From Streptomyces sp. Y2F8-2 (GTDB taxonomy: Bacteria; Actinomycetota; Actinomycetes; Streptomycetales; Streptomycetaceae), in contig NZ_BNGS01000008.1 of NCBI RefSeq assembly GCF_014905555.1, forward strand, positions 62,001 to 126,000: a stretch of 64,000 nt of DNA. Direction: 5' to 3'. Made by a program: the position numbers and the translations under genes. Position 1 is the first letter of the stretch; each line of letters begins with the position of its first letter. Under the pieces are notes generated by a model, which worked only from the letters and a program-made list of their open reading frames with translations, did no database searches and was not told the origin of the DNA. Below, one piece after another: positions 28,869-38,182 of the stretch.

Positions 28869-29075
28869 CGTCGTTCATCCAGTCTTCGCAGGATCGGGGT
28901 CTCGCCGCGGCCGCTCGCCCCGGCGCCTCCGGGCGGGCACGGCCCGGACCCATCAAGCGTACCGGCCGCCCCGACATCGCCTCGCCCCGATTCTTCCGGT
29001 GCGCCGGAATCACCGCGAACCCGCTCAAGATCTGCCGTTGCTCACTTTCAGTGGCACCTCCCGATCCCCTCTTCT

Positions 29076-29081
29076 TACAGT
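29076..29081 (+). promoter_or_regulatory. Candidate -10 element of a leaderless transcript
   Basis: TACAGT lies with 6 nt between it and the ATG at 29088, so the transcript would start at or near the ATG. No ribosome site precedes the gene. Confidence 0.4.
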
Positions 29082-29087
29082 GGGGCA

Positions 29088-31235
29088 ATGCGCACTGGTG
29101 AGCCCCTGCCCGCCGTGGGGGAGGTCCTGTCCGACCTCGCGACCGGCATGTGGCGCTACGACGCCTCCGCCGGGCTCGTCACCCTGGATGCCGAAGCCGC
29201 GCGGCTCGTGGGGCTGCCCGCGGAGCCGACCACGCTCACCGAGGCCCAGATCCGCTCCCGGTTCCACCCGGTCGACTGGAACGAGGTCGACGGGGTGGTC
29301 CAGCTCGCCCTCGCCGAGGGCACCATCGCCGAGGTCCGGATGCGGATCATGGACGAGAACAACCGTGTCGTCCGTGTCGTCCGCAGCCGCTCCAAGCCGT
29401 CGCTGGACGCGCGCACCGGCGAGTACAAGCTGGTCGGCACCCTCCAGGAGGTCACCGAGCCCGTCCCGGGCGCCGCCGCCCGGGCACCCGTCATCGGCGA
29501 CTGGCGCCGCTCCCGCGAGGCGTTCCTGCTGGACGCGGGGCGCGCGCTGGCCGAGGCGCGGTCCACGGAGGAGGTGCTGCGGGTCGCGGCCGGGCTGTCG
29601 ATGCCCGGGTTCTCGCCGGACGGGCTGGCCGTCTTCGGGGTCGAGGCCGACCGGCTGACCGTCATCGGCCACCACGGGCACAAGCCGGGCGACGAGGCGC
29701 CCTTCATCCAGATGTCGGTGGACACGGACTACCCGGCCGCCGAGGTCGTCCGCACCGGCCGCGCCGTGTACATGTCCTCGCCCGAGGAGTACAAGGCCCG
29801 CTATCCGGCCTCCTGGCCGCTCGCCGCGCAGTTCGGCCGCCAGTCCTGGGCCTTCCTGCCGCTCACCGTCGCGGGACGCACGATGGGCGCCTGGATGGCG
29901 GCGTTCAAGCACCCGGTCGCCTTCACGCCCGACGAGCGTTCGGTGCTCACCACGGTCGCCCGCATGCTCGCCCAGGCCCTCACCCGGGCGGGCGCCGCCG
30001 AGACGGAGCGGGAACTGACGGACGGGCTGCAGCGGTCGATGATGCCCACGCTGGGCCCGCAGATACCCGGCATGACGGTGGCCGCCCGCTACGTGCCGAC
30101 CGGCGGCGGGCTCCAGGTGGGCGGCGACTGGTACGACATGATCCAGCTGCCGGGAGGCCGGTTCGCGCTGACCATCGGCGACGTCCAGGGCCACGACGTG
30201 CGCGCCGCGGGCCTCATGGGCCAGCTGCGGATAGCCCTGCGCGCGTATGCCGCCGAGGGCCACCGCCCGGACGCGGTCCTCTCCCGCGCCTCCCGCTTCC
30301 TGCACGGGATGACCTACGGCGAGGACGGCGCCGACCTGCGCTTCGCGACCTGCCTCTATGTGGAGGTGGACCCGGCGACCGGGACGCTGGAGATCGCCCG
30401 CGCCGGCCACCCGGACCCCGCGATCCGCATGGCGGACCGCACGGTGCTGATGCGGCCGACCTCGGGCGGACTGCCGCTCGGCATCGATCCGGACGCGGAC
30501 TACCCGACCACCCGGCTCCTCCTGGAGCCCGGCGAGACCATGCTGCTCTGCACGGACGGCCTGATCGAGACCGGCGGGCACGACCTGGAGACCGGCTGGC
30601 GGCGTATCCGGCGCATCCTCGAGGAGCACGAAGGTGACATGGAGGAGCTGGCCGACGCGCTGGTCCAAGCCGTGCACGGCCCCTCCTCGCACTACGCGAC
30701 CGGGCCGCTGACCGACCGGCGCGAGGACGACATCGCCGTGGTGCTGCTGTGCCGTGCGAGCGAGGCGGGCGTCTGCGGCGGCGCGGTCGCTCCGGTACTG
30801 CCGGTGATACGGCGTACGGCGCTGACGATCGCCCAGGCCGAGCCCGAGCGGATCGCGGGCGCCCGGCAGCAGCTGCGCGAACTGCTGCACGACTGGTCCT
30901 CCACCGAGCAGGTCGACTCGGCGGTGCTCCTGGCCTCCGAGATGCTCACCAACGTCCTGGTGCACACCGATGCGGACGCGCTGCTGGTCGCCGAGGTCTC
31001 CGGCGACGTCGACGGCCCGGGCGGCCGGGCCGGGCGCCGGGTACGGGTGGAGGTCACGGACGCCGGCGACGACCTCCCGCACAGGCGCCACCCCGGCGAG
31101 CTGGCCTCCTCGGGCCGCGGCCTGGTCCTGATGGAGCTCCTCGCGGACGCCTGGGGCGTCGATCCGCGGGGCGAGGGCAAGAGCATCTGGTTCGAGCTGG
31201 AGGAGGAGCCGGTGAAGGAGGACGGGGAGGCGTAG
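29088..31235 (+). CDS. PAS-GAF-SpoIIE phosphatase with C-terminal HATPase domain
   Basis: This 715-aa signalling protein combines four modules. A PAS domain is at about residues 10-125 (ATGMWRYDASAGLVTLD). A GAF domain is at about 140-305 (LLDAGRALAEARSTEEVL, SWAFLPLTVAGRTMGAWMA). A PPM/SpoIIE phosphatase is at about 325-560 with metal ligands in GGDWYD, GDVQGHD and the closing DDIAVVLL. A GHKL ATPase of the anti-sigma-kinase type follows at about 580-715 (ASEMLTNVLVHT, GRGLVLMELLADAWGV). It would act in partner switching, dephosphorylating an anti-anti-sigma factor and binding a sigma factor or antagonist. No sigma-factor partner is adjacent. It is divergent from aspS. Confidence 0.9.
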   Translation: MRTGEPLPAVGEVLSDLATGMWRYDASAGLVTLDAEAARLVGLPAEPTTLTEAQIRSRFHPVDWNEVDGVVQLALAEGTIAEVRMRIMDENNRVVRVVRSRSKPSLDARTGEYKLVGTLQEVTEPVPGAAARAPVIGDWRRSREAFLLDAGRALAEARSTEEVLRVAAGLSMPGFSPDGLAVFGVEADRLTVIGHHGHKPGDEAPFIQMSVDTDYPAAEVVRTGRAVYMSSPEEYKARYPASWPLAAQFGRQSWAFLPLTVAGRTMGAWMAAFKHPVAFTPDERSVLTTVARMLAQALTRAGAAETERELTDGLQRSMMPTLGPQIPGMTVAARYVPTGGGLQVGGDWYDMIQLPGGRFALTIGDVQGHDVRAAGLMGQLRIALRAYAAEGHRPDAVLSRASRFLHGMTYGEDGADLRFATCLYVEVDPATGTLEIARAGHPDPAIRMADRTVLMRPTSGGLPLGIDPDADYPTTRLLLEPGETMLLCTDGLIETGGHDLETGWRRIRRILEEHEGDMEELADALVQAVHGPSSHYATGPLTDRREDDIAVVLLCRASEAGVCGGAVAPVLPVIRRTALTIAQAEPERIAGARQQLRELLHDWSSTEQVDSAVLLASEMLTNVLVHTDADALLVAEVSGDVDGPGGRAGRRVRVEVTDAGDDLPHRRHPGELASSGRGLVLMELLADAWGVDPRGEGKSIWFELEEEPVKEDGEA

Positions 31236-31305
31236 GAGTCACGGCACTGGGCGCCTGCGAGGCAGCACGGGGTCGTGGGCGCCGCAGCGGGTCTGCCCGG
31301 CGGCC

Positions 31306-32358
31306 CTACGGGTCCTGTGAAGCCTCAGGGCCGTGCCCGTACCGCACGCGCAGCTCGTGCGCCACGCCGGATGCCGCCGCCGTCACCGGTACGGCCAGCA
31401 GCATCCCCAGGATCCCGGCCACCGACGCCCCCGCGGTGAGCGCCAGCAGCACCGCCGCCGGGTGCATCCGCACGGTCCGGCTCTGGACCACCGGCTGGAG
31501 CACGTGCCCGTCAAGGACCTGCACGGCGATGACGACGCCGAGCGCCCACAGCGCGATGACGAGCCCGCGGTCGGCTAGCGCGACCAGCACCGCGACCGCA
31601 CCGGAGATGAAGGCGCCGAGGTAGGGGATGTACGCGCCGATGAACACGAGCGCGCCGAGCCCGATCGCCCCCGGGACACCGAGGACCAGCAGCCCCACGG
31701 TGATCAGGGTGGCGTCGATCAACGCGATGACTGTGGTCCCGCGCATGAACCCCTCGACGGCCTGGAAGGCGCGCCGTGCCGTGGCCTCGAGGGCGTCGGC
31801 GGTGCCGTGCGGGGCGAGCGAGCGCAGCAGTCCGACGGCCCGGTCGGAGTCGCGCAGGAAGAAGAAGACGAGCAGCAGGGCGAGGGCGGCCATCGCGAGG
31901 GACTCGGCGACGACGCTGACGCCGCTGATGACGTTGGAGGCGGCGGTCCCCGCGAACTTGCCCAGCAGATCCCTGGCGTGGGAGGCCAGGTCGTCGAGCG
32001 AGGTGCCGGCCGCCCCGAAGTACCGCCCGAGCGACTTCGCGGCCCGTTTGAGCGAGGCGAGGATCTGGTCTCCGGTGTCGACGAGCGCGGTGACGACGAT
32101 GTACACCGCCCCGCCGACCACCGCCACCACGGCGACACAGGTGATCCCGGCCGCGAGCGACCGGTGCACGCCGACCCGCATGAGCCAGCGGTGCAGCGGC
32201 CCGAGCAGCGCGGTCCCGAGCAGGGCGAGGAGCACGGGTACGACGGCCGTTCGGAACTGGCCGCACAGCCGGGCCACGATCCAGACGACCCCGGAGACCA
32301 GCAGCACGACGGCGCACCAGGCGGCGAGCCGGCGGACGGGTTCGGGGAGGAGCTGCAC
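31306..32358 (-). CDS. AI-2E family transporter (PerM/YdiK type)
   Basis: This 350-aa membrane protein has about seven or eight helices. It shows the family end signature IGAYIPYLGAFISGAVAVLVAL and LDGHVLQPVVQSRTVRMHPA, then a helix with GILGMLLAVPVTAA. A periplasmic helical region (about residues 95-150) follows the third helix. Members were named for autoinducer-2 export, but many are Na+/H+ or general permeases, so the substrate is open. The start is GTG 32358, directly after GGAGGA with no spacer, so the true start may be a few codons downstream; an in-frame stop just upstream prevents extension. Confidence 0.85.
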   Translation of the reverse strand: MQLLPEPVRRLAAWCAVVLLVSGVVWIVARLCGQFRTAVVPVLLALLGTALLGPLHRWLMRVGVHRSLAAGITCVAVVAVVGGAVYIVVTALVDTGDQILASLKRAAKSLGRYFGAAGTSLDDLASHARDLLGKFAGTAASNVISGVSVVAESLAMAALALLLVFFFLRDSDRAVGLLRSLAPHGTADALEATARRAFQAVEGFMRGTTVIALIDATLITVGLLVLGVPGAIGLGALVFIGAYIPYLGAFISGAVAVLVALADRGLVIALWALGVVIAVQVLDGHVLQPVVQSRTVRMHPAAVLLALTAGASVAGILGMLLAVPVTAAASGVAHELRVRYGHGPEASQDP

Positions 32359-32438
32359 TCCTCCAGCCGATCACGCCGAGGGCGGGCTGTCCTGTACGGA
32401 CGGCCCGCCCGGGTGACGCGGCGTCAGGAAATGATCTT

Positions 32439-33419
32439 TCAGGAACCCTGCGGCCCGCTGTCCGTCATCCCGTGGACCGCCGGAACGGTCCCGAGGCGCC
32501 CCTTCTGGAAGTCCTCGAACGCCTGCTGGAGCTCCTCGCGGGTGTTCATCACGAACGGCCCGTAGTGCGCCATCGGCTCACGGATCGGCTGCCCGCCGAG
32601 CAGGACGACCTCCAGGTCCGGGGTGTGGGAGTCCTGCTTCTCGTCCGCGCGGACGGTGATCGAGGAGCCCGCACCGAACACGGCGGTCTGGCCGAGGCGG
32701 ATCGGCCGCCGCTCCGCGCCCACGCTGCCGCGGCCGGCCAGGACGTAGGCGAGGCCGTTGAAGTCCTCCCGCCACGGCAGGGTGACCTCGGCGCCGGGCG
32801 CCACGGTGGCGTGGATCAGGGTGATCGGGGTGTGCGTGATGCCGGGGCCCTGGTGGCCGTCCAGCTCACCGGCGATGACACGGATCAGCGCGCCGCCGTC
32901 GGGGGTGGTCAGCAGCTGGACCTGGCCGCCGCGGATGTCCTGGTAGCGGGGGGCCATCATCTTGTCCTTGGCGGGCAGGTTGACCCACAGCTGGATGCCG
33001 TGGAACAGGCCGCCGGAGACGACGAGGGACTCCGGCGGGGCCTCGATGTGCAGCAGGCCGGAGCCGGCGGTCATCCACTGGGTGTCGCCGTTGGTGATGG
33101 TGCCGCCACCGCCGTGCGAGTCCTGGTGGTCGAAGACGCCGTCGATGATGTAGGTCACGGTCTCGAAGCCGCGGTGGGGGTGCCAGGGGGTGCCCTTGGG
33201 CTCACCGGGCGCGTACTCCACCTCGCCCATCTGGTCCATCATGATGAACGGGTCGAGGTGGCGGTAGTGGATCCCGGCGAAGGCGCGACGGACCGGGAAG
33301 CCCTCGCCCTCGAAGCCGCTGGGCGCGGTCGTGACACCGAGCACGGGGCGGGCCACCGCGTCGGCGGGCGCGACCACACGGGGAAGGGTCAGCGGGTTCT
33401 CGACGGTCACTGCGGGCAT
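32439..33419 (-). CDS. Pirin family protein
   Basis: This 326-aa bicupin has the pirin core at about residues 25-170 with metal-binding histidines in HPHRGFETVTYIIDG, FDHQDSHGG and LLHIEAPP. A C-terminal pirin domain follows (PITLIHATVAPGAEVTLPW). Some bacterial pirins bind iron and act as quercetinases, and one binds pyruvate dehydrogenase E1; the role here is unknown. ATG 33419 has AAGGAGG 7 nt upstream, a strong ribosome site. Confidence 0.92.
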   Translation of the reverse strand: MPAVTVENPLTLPRVVAPADAVARPVLGVTTAPSGFEGEGFPVRRAFAGIHYRHLDPFIMMDQMGEVEYAPGEPKGTPWHPHRGFETVTYIIDGVFDHQDSHGGGGTITNGDTQWMTAGSGLLHIEAPPESLVVSGGLFHGIQLWVNLPAKDKMMAPRYQDIRGGQVQLLTTPDGGALIRVIAGELDGHQGPGITHTPITLIHATVAPGAEVTLPWREDFNGLAYVLAGRGSVGAERRPIRLGQTAVFGAGSSITVRADEKQDSHTPDLEVVLLGGQPIREPMAHYGPFVMNTREELQQAFEDFQKGRLGTVPAVHGMTDSGPQGS

Positions 33420-33484
33420 GTCGGTACCTCCTTGTGGTCCGAGTTTAGTTGACCGTTGAACTTTCTGCCACCCCAAACACAGAA

Positions 33485-33510
33485 AGCCCGGAGGGCATTC
33501 CCTCCGGGCT
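33485..33510 (-). terminator. Hairpin terminator after the SseB gene
   Basis: AGCCCGGAGGG (33485-33495) pairs with CCCTCCGGGCT (33500-33510), an 11-bp stem with a CATT loop. It separates the SseB-like gene from the pirin gene on the same strand. Confidence 0.8.
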
Positions 33511-33579
33511 CGGGGTGCGCCCCGCCAGGGGCGCGAAGCCGGTCAGGACGGCACCCGGCCGTCCGCGCAGCACGGGCGT

Positions 33580-34065
33580 CTAGCCATACATCCGGCGCAT
33601 GGCGAACTCGACCATCTGCTCGACGGCCTTCGCATCGAACACCATCCGGTGCTCGCCCTCCATGTCCAGGACGAAGCCGTAGCCGGTCGGGAGCAGGTCG
33701 ATCACCTCCGCGCCGGTGATCACGAAGTACTTCGACTCCTTGCCCGCGTACCGCCGCAGCTCCTTGAGCGAGGTGAACATCGGGATCACCGGCTGCTGGG
33801 TGTTGTGCAGCGCCAGGAAGCCGGGGTTGTCGCCGCGCGGGCAGTACACCTTGGACGTGGCGAAGATCTGCTGGAAGTCCTCCGCGGACATCGACCCGGT
33901 GGTGAAGGCACGGACGGCGTCCGCGAGCGACGGCGGCGACGGCTCGGGGTACAGCGGCGGCTGCTGGCCGTACCCGCCGGGCATCTGCCCACCCGGCATC
34001 TGCTGCCCGGGCATCTGCTCCGAGGCGTAACTCTGCTGAGCGCCCGCGTTCTGGTAGCCGTACAT
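33580..34065 (-). CDS. SseB-like domain protein
   Basis: This 161-aa protein has a Gln/Pro/Gly-rich N-terminus with short repeats (GQQMPGGQMPGGYGQQ, about residues 18-35). An SseB-type domain follows (PVIPMFTSLKELRRYAGK, AEVIDLLPTGYGFVLDM). SseB-like domains of actinobacteria are often linked to ESX/type VII genes or are standalone; no secretion genes are adjacent here. The ATG at 34065 is chosen over an upstream frame because a TACTCT -10 element ends 7 nt before it, implying a leaderless mRNA. Confidence 0.8.
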   Translation of the reverse strand: MYGYQNAGAQQSYASEQMPGQQMPGGQMPGGYGQQPPLYPEPSPPSLADAVRAFTTGSMSAEDFQQIFATSKVYCPRGDNPGFLALHNTQQPVIPMFTSLKELRRYAGKESKYFVITGAEVIDLLPTGYGFVLDMEGEHRMVFDAKAVEQMVEFAMRRMYG

Positions 34066-34072
34066 GCCCCAA

Positions 34073-34078
34073 AGAGTA
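34073..34078 (-). promoter_or_regulatory. Candidate -10 element of a leaderless transcript
   Basis: On the minus strand this reads TACTCT and ends 7 nt before the ATG at 34065. It fits the TANNNT pattern and explains the absence of a ribosome site. Confidence 0.35.
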
Positions 34079-34208
34079 GTGGGCCACATCTGGGCCATGA
34101 GGGGTTGCTTCTTATTACCGACGGGTAGCATCATCGGAGCTACTTGTTGGTAGATGAACCAGTTGCGAGGAGACAGTGCCTCGCCGATCCCTCTACGGAG
34201 CCGTCGCC

Positions 34209-36035
34209 ATGGGGCACTACAAGTCGAATCTCCGCGACATCGAGTTCAACCTCTTCGAGGTGCTCGGGCGCGACAAGCTGTACGGCACCGGCCCGTTCGC
34301 GGAGATGGACACCGAGACCGCCAAGAGCATCCTCGAGGAGCTGACCCGCCTTTCGGAGAACGAGCTGGCGGAGTCCTTCGCGGACGCCGACCGCAACCCG
34401 CCCGTCTTCGACCCGGAGACCAACACCGCTCCGGTCCCGGCGTCCTTCAAGAAGAGCTACCAGGCCTTCATGGACTCCGAGTACTGGCGCCTCGGCCTGC
34501 CCGAGGAGATCGGCGGCACCACCGCCCCGCCGTCCCTGATCTGGGCCTACGCGGAGCTGATCCTCGGCTCGAACCCGGCGATCTGGATGTACTCCTCCGG
34601 CCCGGCGTTCGCGCGCATCCTCTTCGAGGAGGGCACCGAGGTCCAGAAGGAGATCGCGAAGATAGCCGTCGAGAAGCGCTGGGGCTCCACGATGGTGCTC
34701 ACCGAGCCGGACGCCGGCTCGGACGTGGGCGCCGGGCGCACCAAGGCCGTCCAGCAGGAGGACGGCTCCTGGCACATCGAGGGCGTGAAGCGCTTCATCA
34801 CCTCCGGTGAGCACGACATGGAGGAGAACATCCTCCACTACGTCCTCGCCCGCCCCGAGGGCGCCGGCCCCGGCACCAAGGGCCTGTCCCTGTTCCTCGT
34901 CCCGAAGTACCTGTTCGACTTCGAGACCGGCGAGCTGGGCGAGCGCAACGGCGTGTACGCCACGAACGTCGAGCACAAGATGGGCCTGAAGGCCTCCAAC
35001 ACCTGCGAGATGACGTTCGGCGACAAGCACCCCGCCAAGGGCTGGCTGATCGGCGACAAGCACGACGGCATCCGCCAGATGTTCCGCATCATCGAGTTCG
35101 CCCGCATGATGGTCGGCACGAAGGCGATCTCCACGCTGTCCACCGGCTACCTGAACGCGCTGGAGTACGCCAAGGAGCGCGTCCAGGGACCCGACCTGGC
35201 GAACTTCATGGACAAGACCGCGCCCAAGGTCACCATCACCCACCACCCGGACGTGCGCCGTTCGCTGATGACGCAGAAGGCGTACGCGGAGGGCATGCGG
35301 GCGCTGGTGATGTACACCGCCTCCGTCCAGGACGCGATCGCGGTCAAGGAGGCGAACGGCGAGGACGCGTCGACGGAGCACGCGCTGAACGACCTGCTCC
35401 TGCCGATCGTGAAGGGCTACGGCTCCGAGAAGGGCTACGAGCAGCTCGCCCAGTCGCTGCAGACCTTCGGCGGCTCCGGCTTCCTGCAGGAGTACCCGAT
35501 CGAGCAGTACATCCGCGACGCCAAGATCGACACCCTGTACGAGGGCACCACCGCGATCCAGGGCCAGGACTTCTTCTTCCGGAAGATCGTCCGCAACCAG
35601 GGCGCCGCGCTGAACTCCCTCGCCGAGGAGATCAAGAAGTTCCTGGCGGTGGGCGAGGGCGGCGAGGAGCTGGCCGGGGCCCGCGACCACCTCGCCAAGG
35701 CGGCCGTGGAGCTCGAGGCCATCGTCGGCCTGATGCTGACCGACCTCGCGGCCACCGAGCAGGACGTCAAGAACATCTACAAGGTGGGCCTGAACACCAC
35801 CCGCCTGCTGATGGCCTCCGGTGACGTCGTCGTCGGCTACCTGCTGCTGAAGGGCGCCGCGGTCGCCGCCGAGAAGCTGCCGAACGCGTCGAACAAGGAC
35901 AAGGCGTTCTACCAGGGCAAGATCGCGGCGGCGAAGTTCTTCGCGGCCAACGTCCTGCCGGGCGTGACCCTGGCCCGCAAGATCGCCGAGGGCGTGGACC
36001 TGGACCTCATGGAGCTGGACGAGGCCGCGTTCTAG
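34209..36035 (+). CDS. Acyl-CoA dehydrogenase, 600-aa class
   Basis: This 608-aa FAD enzyme oxidises acyl-CoA thioesters to enoyl-CoA. The N-terminal helical domain, the beta domain with TEPDAGSDVGAGRTKA and the C-terminal helical domain are in order. The catalytic base lies in DTLYEGTTAIQ (YEGT as in medium-chain dehydrogenases). About 100 extra C-terminal residues form the helical extension typical of the large class. The start ATG 34209 has GGAG 9 nt upstream and gives the usual MGHYKSNLRDIEFNLFEV; a GTG at 34176 with GAGGAGA is an alternative that adds 11 residues. Its role is probably in fatty-acid or branched-chain acyl-CoA breakdown. Confidence 0.92.
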   Translation: MGHYKSNLRDIEFNLFEVLGRDKLYGTGPFAEMDTETAKSILEELTRLSENELAESFADADRNPPVFDPETNTAPVPASFKKSYQAFMDSEYWRLGLPEEIGGTTAPPSLIWAYAELILGSNPAIWMYSSGPAFARILFEEGTEVQKEIAKIAVEKRWGSTMVLTEPDAGSDVGAGRTKAVQQEDGSWHIEGVKRFITSGEHDMEENILHYVLARPEGAGPGTKGLSLFLVPKYLFDFETGELGERNGVYATNVEHKMGLKASNTCEMTFGDKHPAKGWLIGDKHDGIRQMFRIIEFARMMVGTKAISTLSTGYLNALEYAKERVQGPDLANFMDKTAPKVTITHHPDVRRSLMTQKAYAEGMRALVMYTASVQDAIAVKEANGEDASTEHALNDLLLPIVKGYGSEKGYEQLAQSLQTFGGSGFLQEYPIEQYIRDAKIDTLYEGTTAIQGQDFFFRKIVRNQGAALNSLAEEIKKFLAVGEGGEELAGARDHLAKAAVELEAIVGLMLTDLAATEQDVKNIYKVGLNTTRLLMASGDVVVGYLLLKGAAVAAEKLPNASNKDKAFYQGKIAAAKFFAANVLPGVTLARKIAEGVDLDLMELDEAAF

Positions 36036-36058
36036 GACCACTTCCACATACCCCTTAC

Positions 36059-36093
36059 GAGGGCCCGTTCCCCATCACCGGGAGCGGGCCCTC
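36059..36093 (+). terminator. Hairpin terminator after acyl-CoA dehydrogenase
   Basis: GAGGGCCCG (36059-36067) pairs with CGGGCCCTC (36085-36093), extended inward by TTCCC/GGGAG with one wobble pair. It ends 21 bp before the next gene's start. Confidence 0.75.
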
Positions 36094-36114
36094 CTCCGTC
36101 GTTAAGGTGAACCC

Positions 36115-37413
36115 ATGAGCACAAGTGCGCGCTTCGACCGCGGCCACACCGACGACCTCATGTCCTTCCTTGCGGCCTGCCCGTCGCCGTACCACGCCGT
36201 GGCAGGCGCCGCCGAACGACTGGAGAAGGCCGGCTTCCGGCAGGTCTCGGAGACGGACGCCTGGGACGGCACGTCCGGCGGCCGGTATGTGCTGCGCGGC
36301 GGCGCGATCATCGCCTGGTACGTCCCCGAGGGCGCCGATCCGCACACCCCGTTCCGGATCGTCGGCGCACACACCGACTCGCCCAACCTGCGGGTCAAGC
36401 CGCGGCCGGACAGCGGCGCGCACGGCTGGCGGCAGATCGCGGTGGAGATCTACGGCGGCCCCCTGCTCAACTCCTGGCTCGACCGGGACCTCGGCCTGGC
36501 CGGCCGGCTGTCCCTGCGCGACGGTTCGACGCGCCTGGTGAACATCGACAGACCGCTGCTGCGCGTGCCGCAGCTGGCCATCCACCTGGACCGCTCGGTC
36601 TCCAGCGAGGGCCTGAAGCTGGACAAGCAGCGCCACCTCCAGCCCATCTGGGGCCTGGGCGACGACGTGCGTGACGGCGACCTGATCGCGTTCCTGGAGC
36701 AGGAGCTGGGGCTGGCCGCCGGTGACGTGACCGGCTGGGACCTGATGACCCACTCGGTGGAGCCGCCGGCCTACCTGGGCCGCGACAAGGAGCTGGTGGC
36801 GGGTCCGCGCATGGACAACCTGCTGTCCGTGCACGCGGGCACCGCGGCGCTCGCGGCCGTCGCCGGCTCCGACGCCGCCCTGTCGTCCATCCCGGTGCTC
36901 GCGGCCTTCGACCACGAGGAGAACGGCTCGCAGTCGGACACCGGCGCCGACGGCCCGCTGCTCGGGTCGGTCCTGGAACGCTCGGTGTTCGCCCGGGGCG
37001 GCTCCTACGAGGACCGGGCGCGGGCCTTCGCCGGCACGGTGTGCCTGTCCTCGGACACCGGGCACGCCGTCCACCCCAACTACGCGGAGCGGCACGACCC
37101 GACGCACCACCCGCGCGCGAACGGCGGACCGATCCTCAAGGTGAACGTCAACAACCGCTACGCCACCGATGGTTCGGGGCGCGCCCTGTTCGCCGCGGCC
37201 TGCGAGAAGGCGGACGTGCCCTTCCAGACCTTCGTCTCGAACAACGCCATGCCCTGCGGCACCACCATCGGCCCCATCACCGCCGCCCGCCACGGCATCA
37301 AGACGGTGGACATCGGCGCGGCGATCCTGTCGATGCACAGCGCCCGCGAACTGTGCGGCGCGAAGGACCCGTATCTCCTGGCCAACGCCCTGACGGCGTT
37401 TCTGGAGGGCTGA
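36115..37413 (+). CDS. M18 family aminopeptidase
   Basis: This 432-aa metallopeptidase removes N-terminal residues, preferentially Asp/Glu in characterised family members. Metal and catalytic motifs are complete: GAHTDSPNLRVKP (His and Asp ligand region), DHEENGSQSDTGADG (catalytic Glu pair), CLSSDTGHAVHPNY and the C-terminal CGTTIGPITAARHGIKTVD with SMHSARE. Length is usual for the family, which forms a dodecamer. ATG 36115 has AAGGTGA upstream. It is cytoplasmic and probably transcribed on its own after the terminator. Confidence 0.93.
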   Translation: MSTSARFDRGHTDDLMSFLAACPSPYHAVAGAAERLEKAGFRQVSETDAWDGTSGGRYVLRGGAIIAWYVPEGADPHTPFRIVGAHTDSPNLRVKPRPDSGAHGWRQIAVEIYGGPLLNSWLDRDLGLAGRLSLRDGSTRLVNIDRPLLRVPQLAIHLDRSVSSEGLKLDKQRHLQPIWGLGDDVRDGDLIAFLEQELGLAAGDVTGWDLMTHSVEPPAYLGRDKELVAGPRMDNLLSVHAGTAALAAVAGSDAALSSIPVLAAFDHEENGSQSDTGADGPLLGSVLERSVFARGGSYEDRARAFAGTVCLSSDTGHAVHPNYAERHDPTHHPRANGGPILKVNVNNRYATDGSGRALFAAACEKADVPFQTFVSNNAMPCGTTIGPITAARHGIKTVDIGAAILSMHSARELCGAKDPYLLANALTAFLEG

Positions 37414-37513
37414 CACTCCCGCCCGCCCGCCGATCGTCCCGGCATGTCCACGGATGTCCCGGGTACTCGGGTTCGGGGCCGGAAGGACCGGACCCACAGG
37501 GAGGGCAGGACTC

Positions 37514-37762
37514 ATGGGCCTGGGTGGATGCATCATCCTGATCGCCGTGGGGGCCATCCTCGCGTTTGCGACCGACTGGCACATGCAAGGCGTCAACATC
37601 CACTTGGTCGGCGTCATACTCATGATCGTCGGGCTGATAGGAGTGACCACCTTCAGCGGCATCTACCGCCGCAGGCGGGTCGTCGTGCCGCCCCCGACGA
37701 CCGTCGTGGAGGAGAACCGGCACCACCGCGGCGACGGCTACACCGATGGGTACGGCGTGTAA
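37514..37762 (+). CDS. DUF6458 family small membrane protein
   Basis: This 82-aa protein starts behind GAGGGCAGGA (37501-37510). It has two hydrophobic helices, MGLGGCIILIAVGAILAFAT and LVGVILMIVGLIGVTTFS, followed by RRRR and a polar tail. This matches the DUF6458 layout (GxxIxLIAxGAIL). The function is unknown. Confidence 0.8.
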   Translation: MGLGGCIILIAVGAILAFATDWHMQGVNIHLVGVILMIVGLIGVTTFSGIYRRRRVVVPPPTTVVEENRHHRGDGYTDGYGV

Positions 37763-37946
37763 GGGCAACAACTGCCCTGAGGGCCAAGGGCCGTAAGGGC
37801 TGTAACCGCCGTCGCTGTACCGCTGTACCGGCCGTACTGGCTGTAAGCCAAGTGAGAAGGCGTGTACGGCCCTGGCCCGCGTACGGCACTCAAGGGACGA
37901 TGCGGCGACCAAGGGACGACAACGGACAACCGCCACCGGCCTGTGG

Positions 37947-38039
37947 ATGAACAGCATGGCGCTGATGGTGGCGGCCACCACCCTGGTGGCGGCCGGGGTG
38001 GCCCTGTTCAAGCCGGCGCCGCGCCCGCGCCGCCGCTGA
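37947..38039 (+). CDS. Possible 30-aa single-helix membrane peptide
   Basis: An ATG at 37947 opens MNSMALMVAATTLVAAGVAL and then FKPAPRPRRR before TGA. That is one hydrophobic helix with a basic end, a good shape for a small membrane peptide. There is no ribosome site and no upstream promoter that I can identify, so it may be chance. Confidence 0.22.
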   Translation: MNSMALMVAATTLVAAGVALFKPAPRPRRR

Positions 38040-38085
38040 CACCCGCCCACCGATGCCATCCCCGTTCCCGGGCGCGGCCGCCCGC

Positions 38086-38149
38086 GCCCGGGGACGCTCG
38101 GGCCCGGGGACGCTCGGGCCCGGGGACGCTCGGGCCCGGGGACGCTCAG
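38086..38149. repeat. Four tandem copies of a 16-bp unit
   Basis: GCCCGGGGACGCTCGG repeats at 38086, 38102, 38118 and 38134; the last copy has one change. The unit contains CCCGGG, so neighbouring copies can also pair. The length is not a multiple of three and no gene crosses it. Confidence 0.85.
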
Positions 38150-38152
38150 GTG

Positions 38153-38182
38153 CCGGGAATCCCCCGTCCGGGGGACGCCCGG
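38153..38182 (-). terminator. GC hairpin after the NHL/thioredoxin gene
   Basis: Outer CCGGG (38153-38157)/CCCGG (38178-38182) and inner CCCCC/GGGGG (38161-38174) stems form an imperfect hairpin 11 bp beyond the stop codon. Confidence 0.45.

Noticed and set aside
34140..36047. A 635-codon open frame on the minus strand opposite the acyl-CoA dehydrogenase.
   Set aside because: It has antisense-type composition (Val, His, Arg, Gly, Leu runs), while the plus strand encodes a complete, motif-bearing enzyme.
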